A stretch of 64,000 bases of DNA from Myxococcota bacterium (GTDB taxonomy: Bacteria > Myxococcota_A > UBA796), in NCBI GenBank assembly GCA_029251165.1, contig JAQXDW010000074.1, positions 124,001-188,000 on the forward strand, given 5' to 3'. A model generated the notes under the pieces. That model was not told where the DNA came from and ran no database searches. It saw nothing but the letters and a program-made list of their open reading frames with translations. Below are positions 52,261-60,563 of this stretch, in pieces (positions within the stretch are counted from its first letter, which is position 1; each line of letters starts with the position of its first letter). A program made the translations under genes and the position numbers.

Positions 52261-52293
52261 AAAAAAAAAGAGTCACCGCGAGGTGACTCTTTT
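52261..52293 (-). terminator. Rho-independent terminator of rpsT
   Basis: A perfect 12-bp stem (52266-52277 with 52282-52293) around a GCGA loop. Read on the minus strand it is followed by nine T, so it ends the rpsT transcript strongly; on the plus strand it has only four T after the stem, giving weaker termination of holA. Confidence 0.93.
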
Positions 52294-52311
52294 CATCCAG
52301 ACCGGCGAGGC

Positions 52312-52587
52312 TCAGGCCTGCAGGCTCCGGGTCCGCTCGATGGCCTTGTACAGGCGGCTCACCCGACGGGCAGCCTGCTTGCGGTGGATGATTCCCTTCT
52401 GTGCGACGCGGTGGATGATGCTAACGGCGCTGGGAAGCTGCTCCTCGGCGCGCTTGATGTCACCATCATCAAGAGCATGCTCGATGCGCTTGATCTGGTT
52501 GCGCATCATGCTGCGGTAGTGGCGGTTGCGAAGCTGACGCTTGATGTTTTGCTTGTTGCGCTTGATGGCGTCTTTGTGGTCGGCCAA
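52312..52587 (-). CDS. rpsT: Small ribosomal subunit protein bS20
   Basis: A 91-residue basic protein, MADHKDAIKRNKQNIKRQLR at the N-terminus, RNRHYRSMMRNQIKRIE, and a C-terminal HRVAQKGIIHRKQAARRVSR. It matches bS20 in length and pattern and binds 16S rRNA in the early assembly of the 30S subunit. It is convergent with holA. Confidence 0.96.
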   Translation of the reverse strand: MADHKDAIKRNKQNIKRQLRNRHYRSMMRNQIKRIEHALDDGDIKRAEEQLPSAVSIIHRVAQKGIIHRKQAARRVSRLYKAIERTRSLQA

Positions 52588-52893
52588 GGCTTTGCCCTCT
52601 GTCGATAGAAGTTCTTTCTGAAGATGTACTCGGGCATCTTGATGGGCTGCTGTGGGGCAACACCGGACGCCTAACGGACCGCGTCTATCTCGACTGCGCC
52701 CTGGGTGTCAAGTTATCGATGCCGCCCGAATGCCTCTGTGATCGATTTTCTTTCAGCAGTTGCCAACTCGGCTCGAAACCATATGAACCGTGAGGACTTC
52801 CGAAATCCATGCGGCGCTCGAAGGAGCCCCAGCATGGTCAAAGAGGTCGCGCATTTACTGCGAAAAGAACGCCTTGATACTGAAGAGGACAGC
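52588..52893. other. Divergent promoter region between rpsT and ugd
   Basis: 306 bases without a clear gene. On the minus strand a perfect -35 TTGACA lies at 52711-52706 with only a weak -10 candidate (52688-52683), likely serving rpsT. On the plus strand a possible ugd promoter lies at 52760-52787. AGAGGA precedes the ugd ATG. Confidence 0.5.
52760..52787 (+). promoter_or_regulatory. Possible ugd promoter
   Basis: TTGCCA (52760-52765) and TATGAA (52782-52787) with a 16-base spacer, about 105 bases upstream of the ugd start. Moderate match only. Confidence 0.4.
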
Positions 52894-54195
52894 ATGAACA
52901 TCTGCGTTGTTGGTACCGGATACGTCGGCCTTGTAGTGGGCACGTGTATGTCCGACCTCGGCTTCCAGGTCACCTGTGCGGATACCAACGAGGAGAAGAT
53001 CGCCGGGCTCCTTGAGGGGAAGATTCCGATCTACGAGCCGGGCCTCGATCTCGTCCTTGCGCGCAATGTGCGCGAGAATCGACTGCACTTTACGACCGAC
53101 ACTGCCAGCGCCGTTGCGGCAGCAGATGTCATCTACATTGCAGTGGGAACCCCCGGCCTTCCCGATGGCTCCGCCAACCTCTCAGGTGTCCTCGCGGTCT
53201 CAGATGTCATCGCCAAGAACGCCACCCGAGCGATCGTGGTGATCATCAAGTCGACCGTCCCGGTTGGCACCGCTGACGCCGTCCGTGCGCGCATCACTGA
53301 GAACATTGCTCACGAGTTCGACGTCGTCTCCAACCCCGAGTTCCTCAAGGAAGGGGCGGCCATCGACGACTTCTCCCGACCCGACCGCATCGTGGTCGGC
53401 TGCAAGACCGAGCGGGCGCGTGAGACCATGACCAAGCTGTATGCCGGGCTGGTTCGCTCGGGCCGACCGATCTTGTTCATGGACAACCGCAGCGCGGAGC
53501 TGACGAAGTACGCTTCCAACGCCATGCTCGCGACCCGGATCTCGTTCATGAACGAGCTGTCCCGCCTCTGCGAGCTGGTCGGCGCGGACATCGAGTCCAT
53601 TCGTCGCGGCACCGGCACCGACTCCCGCATCGGCCACCGCTTCCTGTTTGCCGGCGCCGGCTATGGCGGCTCCTGCTTCCCCAAGGACGTCAACGCCCTC
53701 ATCAAGACCGCCGAGCACGCGGGGCTTCACATGCAGCTCGCCAGCGCCGTCGTCGCGGTCAACGATCAGCAGAAGCACGTCTTGGCTGACAAGATCCTCA
53801 AGCGCTACGGCGCCGACCTCTCCGGTCGGACCTTTGCGATGTGGGGGCTGGCATTTAAGCCGGACACCGACGACATGCGAGAGGCCCCATCGGTGGTCAT
53901 CGCCAATCGCCTCATTGCGTGCGGAGCCCGCATCGTCGCCTACGATCCGGAGGCGATGGAGGAGGCCCGGCACTCTCTCGGCGACACCGTCACGTACGCA
54001 GACAATGCCATGGATGCCGTCGATGGTGCCGATGCGCTCATTCTGGTCACCGAGTGGAGTGAGTTCCGCAACCCGGTGTGGGAAGAGATCCGCGCTGCCC
54101 TCAAGGAGCCGGTTGTGTTCGACGGACGCAACATCTATGACCCCGATGAGGTGCGCGAAGCGGGCCTGGAGTACTCCGGCATCGGTCGGCTGTAG
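52894..54195 (+). CDS. ugd: UDP-glucose 6-dehydrogenase
   Basis: A 433-residue enzyme that oxidises UDP-glucose to UDP-glucuronate with NAD, feeding surface polysaccharide synthesis. NAD motif [19 protein letters not shown], then [38 protein letters not shown], the catalytic Cys in [20 protein letters not shown], and the C-terminal [15 protein letters not shown]. The frame is open further upstream but the ATG at 52894 begins exactly at the Rossmann fold. Next gene is lepA. Confidence 0.95.
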   Translation: MNICVVGTGYVGLVVGTCMSDLGFQVTCADTNEEKIAGLLEGKIPIYEPGLDLVLARNVRENRLHFTTDTASAVAAADVIYIAVGTPGLPDGSANLSGVLAVSDVIAKNATRAIVVIIKSTVPVGTADAVRARITENIAHEFDVVSNPEFLKEGAAIDDFSRPDRIVVGCKTERARETMTKLYAGLVRSGRPILFMDNRSAELTKYASNAMLATRISFMNELSRLCELVGADIESIRRGTGTDSRIGHRFLFAGAGYGGSCFPKDVNALIKTAEHAGLHMQLASAVVAVNDQQKHVLADKILKRYGADLSGRTFAMWGLAFKPDTDDMREAPSVVIANRLIACGARIVAYDPEAMEEARHSLGDTVTYADNAMDAVDGADALILVTEWSEFRNPVWEEIRAALKEPVVFDGRNIYDPDEVREAGLEYSGIGRL

Positions 54196-54245
54196 AGCCT
54201 CAGAGGCTTGCATCGGATAGTGGAAAAGCCACCGACGGAGCCTTC

Positions 54246-56051
54246 ATGAGCACGGACCAGTCAAGGATCCGAAACTTCGCGATCATCGCGCACATTGACC
54301 ACGGCAAGTCCACCCTCGCCGATCGCCTGATGGGCATCAGCGGTCTGCTGACTGCGCGTCAAGAGAAGAAACAGTACCTCGACAAGATGGATCTCGAGCG
54401 AGAGCGCGGGATCACCATCAAGGCACAGACCGTTGTCTTGACCTGGACGGCAGAAGACGGCGAGGTCTACACCCTCAACCTCATCGACACTCCCGGGCAT
54501 GTCGACTTCACGTACGAAGTCAGCCGCTCGCTGTCGGCCTGTGAGGGGGCTCTTCTGGTGGTCGATGCCACTCAGGGCGTCGAGGCACAGACCCTCTCCA
54601 ACGTCTACCTTGCCATCGATCAGGACCTTGAGATCATCCCGGTGATCAACAAGATCGACCTCCCCAGCGCGGAGCCGTATCGTGTCCTGGAGGAGATCGA
54701 GGAGGTCATCGGGATCGACATCGACAACGCGGTGCTCTGCTCGGCGAAGAGCGGCATCGGCATCGAGAACGTCCTGGAGGCTGTGGTCAAGCACCTCAAG
54801 CCACCGACCGGGAACCGCGAGGGGCTGCTGCAGGCCCTCATCGTCGACTCTTGGTTCGACACTTACGTCGGTGTGATTGTGCTCATCCGAGTCAAGCAGG
54901 GCGAGGTTCGGGTCAAGGATCGCATCAAGCTCATGGAGACCGGTGCGAGCTACGAGGTCACTCGCCTCGGTGTCTTCTCTCCGGAGATGGAGGACCGCAA
55001 GGTGCTCAGGGCTGGAGAGGTCGGCTACCTCATCTGTGCCATCAAGCGCCTGGCAGATGCCAAGGTCGGTGACACCGTCACCCATCGGGATCACCCGGCT
55101 GAGAAGCCTCTTCCGGGCTTCGCGGACATCAAGCCGATGGTCTTCTCCGGCATCTATCCAGTCGACAACGGCGACTTCGAGAACCTCCGCGCAGCGCTGG
55201 AGAAGCTCCAGCTCAACGACGCCGCGTTCTCGTACGAGCCTGAGACTTCCGATGCGCTCGGGTTTGGGTTCCGCTGCGGCTACCTCGGTCTGCTGCACAT
55301 GGAGGTCATCCAGGAGCGCCTGGAGAGAGAGTATGATCTCGATCTCATCAACACCTCTCCTTCGGTTGTCTACAAGGTCATGACGAAGAAGGGTGCTGAG
55401 CTGAGCATCCACTCTCCCAGTAAGCTGCCCCCTGGCAATGACCTCGCTTCGATCTCTGAGCCGATCGCCAAGGTCACCATTCACGTTCCGCAGAAGTTCA
55501 TCGGACCGGTGCTCAAGCTCTGTGAAGATCGCCGCGGGACTCAGGTCGAGATGGTCTACACCGGCAGCGACCGCGTTCAGATCATCTACGAGATTCCCTA
55601 CGCTGAGATCGTCTACGACTTCTTCGACAAGCTCAAGGGCTCGACGAAGGGCTACGCCTCGATGGACTACGAGGTCATCCGCTGGGAGCCTGGGGATCTG
55701 ATCAAGCTGGACATCCTCGTCAACGGGGAGTCTGTGGATGCCCTCTCTACGATCATCCACCGCGCACAGTCCCAGTACAAGGGCCAGGGGCTGACTCGGA
55801 AGCTCAAGGAGTTCATCCCGCGGCAGATGTATCAGGTCGCCATTCAGGCCTCCATTGGCTCCAAGATCATCGCCCGCACCAACGTCCAGGCCATGCGCAA
55901 GGACGTCACCGCGAAGTGCTACGGCGGTGACATCTCTCGGAAGCGCAAGCTCCTGGAGAAGCAGAAGAAAGGCAAGAAGCGGATGAAGGCTGTCGGATCA
56001 ATCGAGATTCCCCAGCGGGCCTTCATGGCAGTCCTCAGCCTCGACGACTGA
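54246..56051 (+). CDS. lepA: Elongation factor 4 (LepA)
   Basis: A 601-residue translational GTPase. The G1 motif is AHIDHGKST, switch [11 protein letters not shown]4 NKID, with the LepA-specific [14 protein letters not shown] and the C-terminal domain including [19 protein letters not shown] and [20 protein letters not shown]. It acts on ribosomes, probably during initiation or when elongation stalls. It overlaps lepB by one base (TGATG), the usual arrangement. Confidence 0.97.
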   Translation: MSTDQSRIRNFAIIAHIDHGKSTLADRLMGISGLLTARQEKKQYLDKMDLERERGITIKAQTVVLTWTAEDGEVYTLNLIDTPGHVDFTYEVSRSLSACEGALLVVDATQGVEAQTLSNVYLAIDQDLEIIPVINKIDLPSAEPYRVLEEIEEVIGIDIDNAVLCSAKSGIGIENVLEAVVKHLKPPTGNREGLLQALIVDSWFDTYVGVIVLIRVKQGEVRVKDRIKLMETGASYEVTRLGVFSPEMEDRKVLRAGEVGYLICAIKRLADAKVGDTVTHRDHPAEKPLPGFADIKPMVFSGIYPVDNGDFENLRAALEKLQLNDAAFSYEPETSDALGFGFRCGYLGLLHMEVIQERLEREYDLDLINTSPSVVYKVMTKKGAELSIHSPSKLPPGNDLASISEPIAKVTIHVPQKFIGPVLKLCEDRRGTQVEMVYTGSDRVQIIYEIPYAEIVYDFFDKLKGSTKGYASMDYEVIRWEPGDLIKLDILVNGESVDALSTIIHRAQSQYKGQGLTRKLKEFIPRQMYQVAIQASIGSKIIARTNVQAMRKDVTAKCYGGDISRKRKLLEKQKKGKKRMKAVGSIEIPQRAFMAVLSLDD

Positions 56052-56635
56052 TGGAGCGGTGGTCGCGCCGCGTCAGCTTTGCGCTGTTCAGCCTCTTGCT
56101 GATCGGACGCGTCTGGCTGTTCGAGGTTGTGTCTGTTGCCAACGACAGCATGTCTCCTGCGCTCCTGAGCGGAGAGCTGCTCTGGGTCTGGCGGGGGCCG
56201 CTCGCGAGCGTCGAGCCGGGCTCCGTGGTCCTGTATGAGCACAGCGGAGTGCGGAGCCTGAAGCGGGTCGTGGCGCAGCCTGGACAGACGGTCGAGGTGT
56301 CTGCCGGTGCGTTGTTTGTCAACGGTGACGCTGCGCGCCAGGAAGACGCTGTGATCTCGCTCTACGACGACTGCAGCGTGAGCGCGTCCGCCGGCGTCAT
56401 CGAGCGGTGGGGTGATGTCAAGGCTGCGGTGCGTCCAGCAGGGGAAGCGTTCTCCGAGCAGGTTCCGCCTGGACACGTCTATATCCTGGGAGATCACCGC
56501 GCAGAGTCCAGCGACAGTCGGCAGTGGGGACCGCTTCCAGAGGCCGCAATTCGTGGAGTCGCTGGTCGGGTGCTGTGGTCTGGTGGAGGCTGTGATTCCG
56601 TGCGCTGGTTCCGCATTGGACGGCGCGTGCGGTAG
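56051..56635 (+). CDS. lepB: Signal peptidase I
   Basis: A 194-residue membrane peptidase that removes signal peptides. One N-terminal transmembrane segment, the catalytic Ser in VANDSMSPALLSG, the general-base Lys in VRSLKRVVAQPG and the box GDHRAESSDSRQWGPL. Length is short, as in many Gram-positive-type SPases. It follows lepA directly. It may process the unusually short signal peptides seen in this genome. Confidence 0.93.
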   Translation: MERWSRRVSFALFSLLLIGRVWLFEVVSVANDSMSPALLSGELLWVWRGPLASVEPGSVVLYEHSGVRSLKRVVAQPGQTVEVSAGALFVNGDAARQEDAVISLYDDCSVSASAGVIERWGDVKAAVRPAGEAFSEQVPPGHVYILGDHRAESSDSRQWGPLPEAAIRGVAGRVLWSGGGCDSVRWFRIGRRVR

Positions 56636-56662
56636 CCTCTACGCAGCGGAGGTAGGTTCCAC

Positions 56663-57052
56663 ATGAGAAGGCTTCATCGACAGGGACGAAGCGCCAGCGG
56701 CTCCATCATGCTCATCATCGTGCTCATGATCGGCATCACAGCGGCACTGTATGGTCCGAAGTGGATGGACTTTATGGAGATGAAGGAGGTTGCCCGTGCC
56801 TCTGCGGCGGAGTGGCACGTCACGGACAACATGGCGAAGGGCAAGGTCTACTTCTCAATCCAGCTCGAAGAGCGCCAGATGCCCCTCTACATTCCCGATG
56901 ATGCCTGTACCTTCTCCAAGGATCAGGGCTTCCGCTACATCGAGTGCTTCTGGAATGCTGACATTGAGATTCCGCTGATCGACAAGACCATCGAGAACTC
57001 CTACGAGTTCACCACTGAGATGGCCGGCACTGGAAAGGTTCGTCAGTGGTAG
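56663..57052 (+). CDS. Possible DUF4845-like membrane protein
   Basis: A 129-residue protein with a basic start (MRRLHRQGRSASG) and one hydrophobic helix (IMLIIVLMIGITAALYGP), then a pilin-like alpha/beta domain. In Proteobacteria a DUF4845 protein follows lepB, and this one has the same size and topology, so the position supports that assignment. Residues are too divergent for a firm call. The next gene is pyrR. Confidence 0.5.
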   Translation: MRRLHRQGRSASGSIMLIIVLMIGITAALYGPKWMDFMEMKEVARASAAEWHVTDNMAKGKVYFSIQLEERQMPLYIPDDACTFSKDQGFRYIECFWNADIEIPLIDKTIENSYEFTTEMAGTGKVRQW

Positions 57053-57110
57053 TTTATCTCCCCAGTCGGGTATCGAGGCGATATGAGGTGCCCCGATCGG
57101 AGAGGTAGAG

Positions 57111-57701
57111 ATGAGCGGCACGACAACGATGCCGAGTGATGAGCTTCAGCAGCTCCTTGGTCGGTTTGCAGATGAGATCATCGATACATTGGGCACAGGC
57201 ATTGCCCTCGTCGGAATTGTCACTGGCGGTGCGTCGCTGGCCAACCGTCTCGCTGGACTGATCGAGCAGCGGAGCGGCGTCCGACCCCTGCTGGGCTTTG
57301 TGGACATCACGCTGTATCGTGATGACCTCTATACAGGTCTTGAGAAGCCAGTGCTCGGGGAGACCAACATCGACTTCGATGTGACCGGACGCGGGATCAT
57401 CCTCGTGGACGATGTCCTGTTCACTGGTCGCACGGTCAACGCTGCGCTCACCCAGCTGATGGACTACGGCCGACCCCGCTGGGTGAAGCTGCTCGTGGTC
57501 GTCGACCGTGGACACCGAGAGTTTCCCATTGCTGCAGACTTTGTGGGACAGACCGTCACAACGTCCAAGCGGGATCGGGTCGTCGTTCACTTGACGGAGG
57601 ATGGCTCAGAGGCTGACGGCGTCGAGGTCATCGTCCGCGACAGAATCGTCCGCGACAGAATCGTCCGTGACAGAATCGTCCGTGACAGAGGGGAGCAATG
57701 A
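57111..57701 (+). CDS. pyrR: PyrR-family phosphoribosyltransferase-like regulator
   Basis: A 196-residue protein of the PyrR family, which binds UMP/PRPP and pyr mRNA or acts as uracil phosphoribosyltransferase. The PRPP motif is ILVDDVLFTGRTVNAAL, with YRDDLY and WVKLLVVVDRGHREFPIAAD. A C-terminal tail of four tandem IVRDR units follows. It overlaps pyrB by four bases, so the two are coupled. No attenuator hairpin is evident in the short upstream leader, so RNA-based control is not proven here. Confidence 0.9.
   Translation: MSGTTTMPSDELQQLLGRFADEIIDTLGTGIALVGIVTGGASLANRLAGLIEQRSGVRPLLGFVDITLYRDDLYTGLEKPVLGETNIDFDVTGRGIILVDDVLFTGRTVNAALTQLMDYGRPRWVKLLVVVDRGHREFPIAADFVGQTVTTSKRDRVVVHLTEDGSEADGVEVIVRDRIVRDRIVRDRIVRDRGEQ
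57630..57689 (+). repeat. 15-bp tandem repeat, four units at the 3-prime end of pyrR
   Basis: Four units close to atcgtccgcgacaga encode IVRDR repeated, immediately before the stop that overlaps pyrB. The first two and last two units differ by one base. Confidence 0.92.
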
Positions 57702-58648
57702 AACGCAAAGATCTCCTGGGCTTGCGTGGGGTATCCCGAGAAGAGATCGTCGAGATCCTCGACACAGCCGCCCGGTTTCGCTCGGTCAGCAAGCGGAGGG
57801 TCAAGAAGGTCCCGACTCTCCGTGGTCGGACGGTAGTGACGGCCTTCTTTGAAAACTCCACCCGCACCAAGACCAGCTTTGACCTCGCAGCGAAGCGGCT
57901 GAGTGCAGACACCATCTCGTTTTCCTCGTCGACCTCTGCGACGAAGAAGGGCGAGACCCTCATGGACACCGCACGCAACCTCGACGCGATGGTCCCCGAT
58001 GCGATCATCATGCGGCACCCGGCGACGGGTGCTCCTCACATGCTCGCCCAGAAATTTCCCTGGGCGGTGATCAATGCCGGCGATGGCATCAACGAGCACC
58101 CCAGCCAGGCGCTGCTCGACATGCTGACCATGCGGGATCACCTCGGCTCACTGGAGGGCAAGACGGTCGCCATTGTTGGCGATGTCTACCACTCTCGCGT
58201 CGCCCGCTCGAACATCTACGGGCTCTCCACGATGGGAGCTCGGGTGCTGGTCGCCGGTCCTGGTACGATGTGTCCGCCGGCGATGAGTGAGCTTGGCGTG
58301 GAGGTCCGTCATCGCATCGACGAGGTCCTCCCAGAGGCTGATGTCATCATGATGCTTCGGATTCAGCGCGAGCGCCTGTCTCGCGGGATGATGTCCTCGG
58401 TCCGCGAGTACGCCACCTTCTATGGTCTCGACATGGAGAAGCTCCGTCGTGCCCGTCCGGAGGTCCTCGTCATGCACCCTGGCCCGATCAACCGAGGCGT
58501 GGAGATGACACCCGATGTCGCGGACGGTGAGCGCTCCGTCATTCTGGAGCAGGTGACCAACGGCGTCGCGGTTCGAATGGCGCTGCTGTATCTGCTGCTC
58601 GGGGGCGCTCCCTCCGGCAGTGATGGAGGCGATGATGCTGCTGCTTAA
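57698..58648 (+). CDS. pyrB: Aspartate carbamoyltransferase catalytic chain
   Basis: A 316-residue enzyme that joins carbamoyl phosphate and aspartate in pyrimidine synthesis. Carbamoyl-phosphate motif ENSTRTKTSFDLAAKRL, then MRHPATGAPH, GINEHPSQALLD and HPGPINRGVE. No pyrI regulatory chain is next to it; the following gene is a degenerate dihydroorotase, an arrangement seen in bacteria where that protein assembles with PyrB. It overlaps pyrR (ATGA) and the downstream gene. Confidence 0.95.
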   Translation: MKRKDLLGLRGVSREEIVEILDTAARFRSVSKRRVKKVPTLRGRTVVTAFFENSTRTKTSFDLAAKRLSADTISFSSSTSATKKGETLMDTARNLDAMVPDAIIMRHPATGAPHMLAQKFPWAVINAGDGINEHPSQALLDMLTMRDHLGSLEGKTVAIVGDVYHSRVARSNIYGLSTMGARVLVAGPGTMCPPAMSELGVEVRHRIDEVLPEADVIMMLRIQRERLSRGMMSSVREYATFYGLDMEKLRRARPEVLVMHPGPINRGVEMTPDVADGERSVILEQVTNGVAVRMALLYLLLGGAPSGSDGGDDAAA

Positions 58649-59888
58649 GGGGGGACGAATCGTCTGCCCGCTTGGTGGGCGCGATGAGATCGGCGATGTC
58701 CTGATTCAGGACGACCAGATCATCCAGATCGGTGTGGTCGATGAGCCAGAAGGCGCGGACGTCATCGACTGCGCGGGCTGCATCATCGCACCGGGCTTTG
58801 TCGATCTCTCCGTTACCCTCGGAGACCCTGGAGAGGTCTGGCGCGAGGGGCTCTGTCGCGGCAGCGAGATCGCTGCGGCTGGTGGGTTCACGACGGTCGT
58901 GGTGAACCCGGCGACCGATCCGGCCATCGACCAGCCCGCCGTGGTCTCTGAGCTTGTGTCACGTGCCAGCTCGGTTTCCGGTGCTCGTGTCTTGGTGGCT
59001 GGTGCGCTGACTCGCGGGCTGACCGGCGAGAACCTCTCCGAGGTCGGCCTGCTCATTGAGGCTGGCTGTGTGGTGCTCTCTGACGGGGGCAAGGTCATCA
59101 CTGACACCCGCATCCTCCGCCGCGTGCTGGAGTACTGCGCACCGATGGGTGTACCGGTGCTGCTTCGCCCCGGAGACACTGCGCTCGAAGAGCAGGGTGC
59201 CATGCACGAGGGGCGGACGTCCTCTCGGATCGGCCTGCGCGGCATTCCCGCGGCCGCTGAAGAGATCGGGGTCGCACGGGCCATCGCCTTGGTCCGGCTC
59301 GCCGGTACCCAGGTGCATCTCAGCCACGTCACAACCGCCCAAGGACTTCGGATGCTCGCCCAGGCCCAGAAGGATGGGCTGCCCATCACGGCTGCGGTCC
59401 CAGCCCGGAGTCTTGTCCTCACCGATGCCTACATCGAAGAGAGCGTGTACGACACTGCTGGTCGACTCGTTCCGCCGCTGCGCCCGGAGTCTGATCGTCG
59501 CGCCCTGTGTGGTGGGGCAGCAGAGCGCCTGTGCGTGAGCGCGGATCACGTCCCCTGGTCTCGTGTGGAGAAGGAGCTGGAGTTTGCATATGCACGCTCT
59601 GGCGCCAACGGCCTTGAGACCGCTGCCTCGGCAGCCTGGACCGCGATGGGCCCAGATGCGGTCGGTTTTGTCTCTGCGCTCTCGACCCGACCGGCAGCCG
59701 TCCTCGGACAGCCTGCGGCGGTTGAGGTCGGTGCAGTCGCGGATCTGGTGGTGTTTGATCCAAATGTCACCTGGCAGGTGCCGGCCAGACTCCGGAGCCG
59801 TGGTGTCAGCGAGCCGCTCACTGGGCGCTCCCTCACTGGCAGGGTTCGCGCTACAGTAGTGGGCGGATGTCCCGTTTTTGAGGGCTGA
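58635..59888 (+). CDS. Dihydroorotase-like protein lacking metal ligands (PyrX-like)
   Basis: A 417-residue amidohydrolase-fold protein. The expected H-x-H after PGFVDL is replaced: the sequence reads PGFVDLSVTLGDPG instead of LHVHLREPG. A later ligand region, usually PHH, reads VPARSLVL. The LSHVTT histidine and the VSADHVPW aspartate remain. It should therefore be inactive as a dihydroorotase and act as a structural partner of PyrB, as PyrC-prime does in Pseudomonas. GGAGG five bases upstream fits the ATG at 58635, which overlaps the end of pyrB. A catalytic pyrC must be elsewhere. Confidence 0.85.
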   Translation: MLLLKGGRIVCPLGGRDEIGDVLIQDDQIIQIGVVDEPEGADVIDCAGCIIAPGFVDLSVTLGDPGEVWREGLCRGSEIAAAGGFTTVVVNPATDPAIDQPAVVSELVSRASSVSGARVLVAGALTRGLTGENLSEVGLLIEAGCVVLSDGGKVITDTRILRRVLEYCAPMGVPVLLRPGDTALEEQGAMHEGRTSSRIGLRGIPAAAEEIGVARAIALVRLAGTQVHLSHVTTAQGLRMLAQAQKDGLPITAAVPARSLVLTDAYIEESVYDTAGRLVPPLRPESDRRALCGGAAERLCVSADHVPWSRVEKELEFAYARSGANGLETAASAAWTAMGPDAVGFVSALSTRPAAVLGQPAAVEVGAVADLVVFDPNVTWQVPARLRSRGVSEPLTGRSLTGRVRATVVGGCPVFEG

Positions 59889-59976
59889 GACCCCACAGAC
59901 CGCTTGCGAACTATCTCAGGCGGAATATTTCAAATGGGTTTGGCGGATCTTTCCGCGATAAACCGGTCCATCGCGA

Positions 59977-60008
59977 GCAAAGCTGGTGACATCAAGCACC
60001 AGCTTTGC
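59977..60008. other. 12-bp perfect hairpin before greA
   Basis: gcaaagctggtg (59977-59988) pairs perfectly with caccagctttgc (59997-60008) around an eight-base loop. It follows the pyrimidine genes and precedes greA by about 42 bases. No T-tract, so it may be a leader element or a factor-dependent terminator. Confidence 0.6.
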
Positions 60009-60049
60009 AGTAAAAGCGACACAGCGACCATCTCAGGATTGAGGAAAAC

Positions 60050-60526
60050 ATGCAGCGCGTTCCCATGACACCCGAAGGCTACCGATTGCTCCGGGAAGAG
60101 CTGACCCACATCCGGGAAGTGGCGCGTCCCCAGGTTGTCCAGGACATCGAAGAAGCGCGCGCGCACGGGGACCTCTCTGAGAACTCAGAGTACGACGATG
60201 CCAAGCACCGCCAGGGCCTCATCGAGGGCCGCTTCATGGAGGTCAAGAGCAAGCTCGCGGCCGCTGAGGTCATCGACATCTCCAAGATTGAGGCGTCTGA
60301 CCGTGTGATCTTCGGCGTCACCGTGGAGATCGAGGATGTGGACACCGAGGTCATCAGCTCCTACCGAATCGTCGGCAGCGATGAAGCGGACATCAAGAAA
60401 GGCCTCATCTCCGTGACCAGTCCGATTGCCCGTGCGCTCATCGGAAAGGAAGAAGGTGACGAGGTCGAGGTGAATACCCCCGGCGGAAAGCGTACGCTGG
60501 TGATCAACGAGGTCGCGTACAAGTAG
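60050..60526 (+). CDS. greA: Transcription elongation factor GreA
   Basis: A 158-residue protein that helps RNA polymerase cleave backtracked RNA. N-terminal coiled coil with MTPEGYRLLREELTHI and HGDLSENSEYDDAKHRQG (the acidic tip D-L-S-E-N-S-E-Y), and C-terminal FKBP-like domain with SSYRIVGSDEADIKKG and GDEVEVNTPGG. All hallmarks are present and length is normal. Confidence 0.97.
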   Translation: MQRVPMTPEGYRLLREELTHIREVARPQVVQDIEEARAHGDLSENSEYDDAKHRQGLIEGRFMEVKSKLAAAEVIDISKIEASDRVIFGVTVEIEDVDTEVISSYRIVGSDEADIKKGLISVTSPIARALIGKEEGDEVEVNTPGGKRTLVINEVAYK

Positions 60527-60563
60527 CGATCAGCCAGCGATCCCATTCAGAGAGCGAGGGTGT

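Noticed and set aside
54261-55760. 499-codon minus-strand frame
   Set aside because: Antisense of lepA, which is certain.
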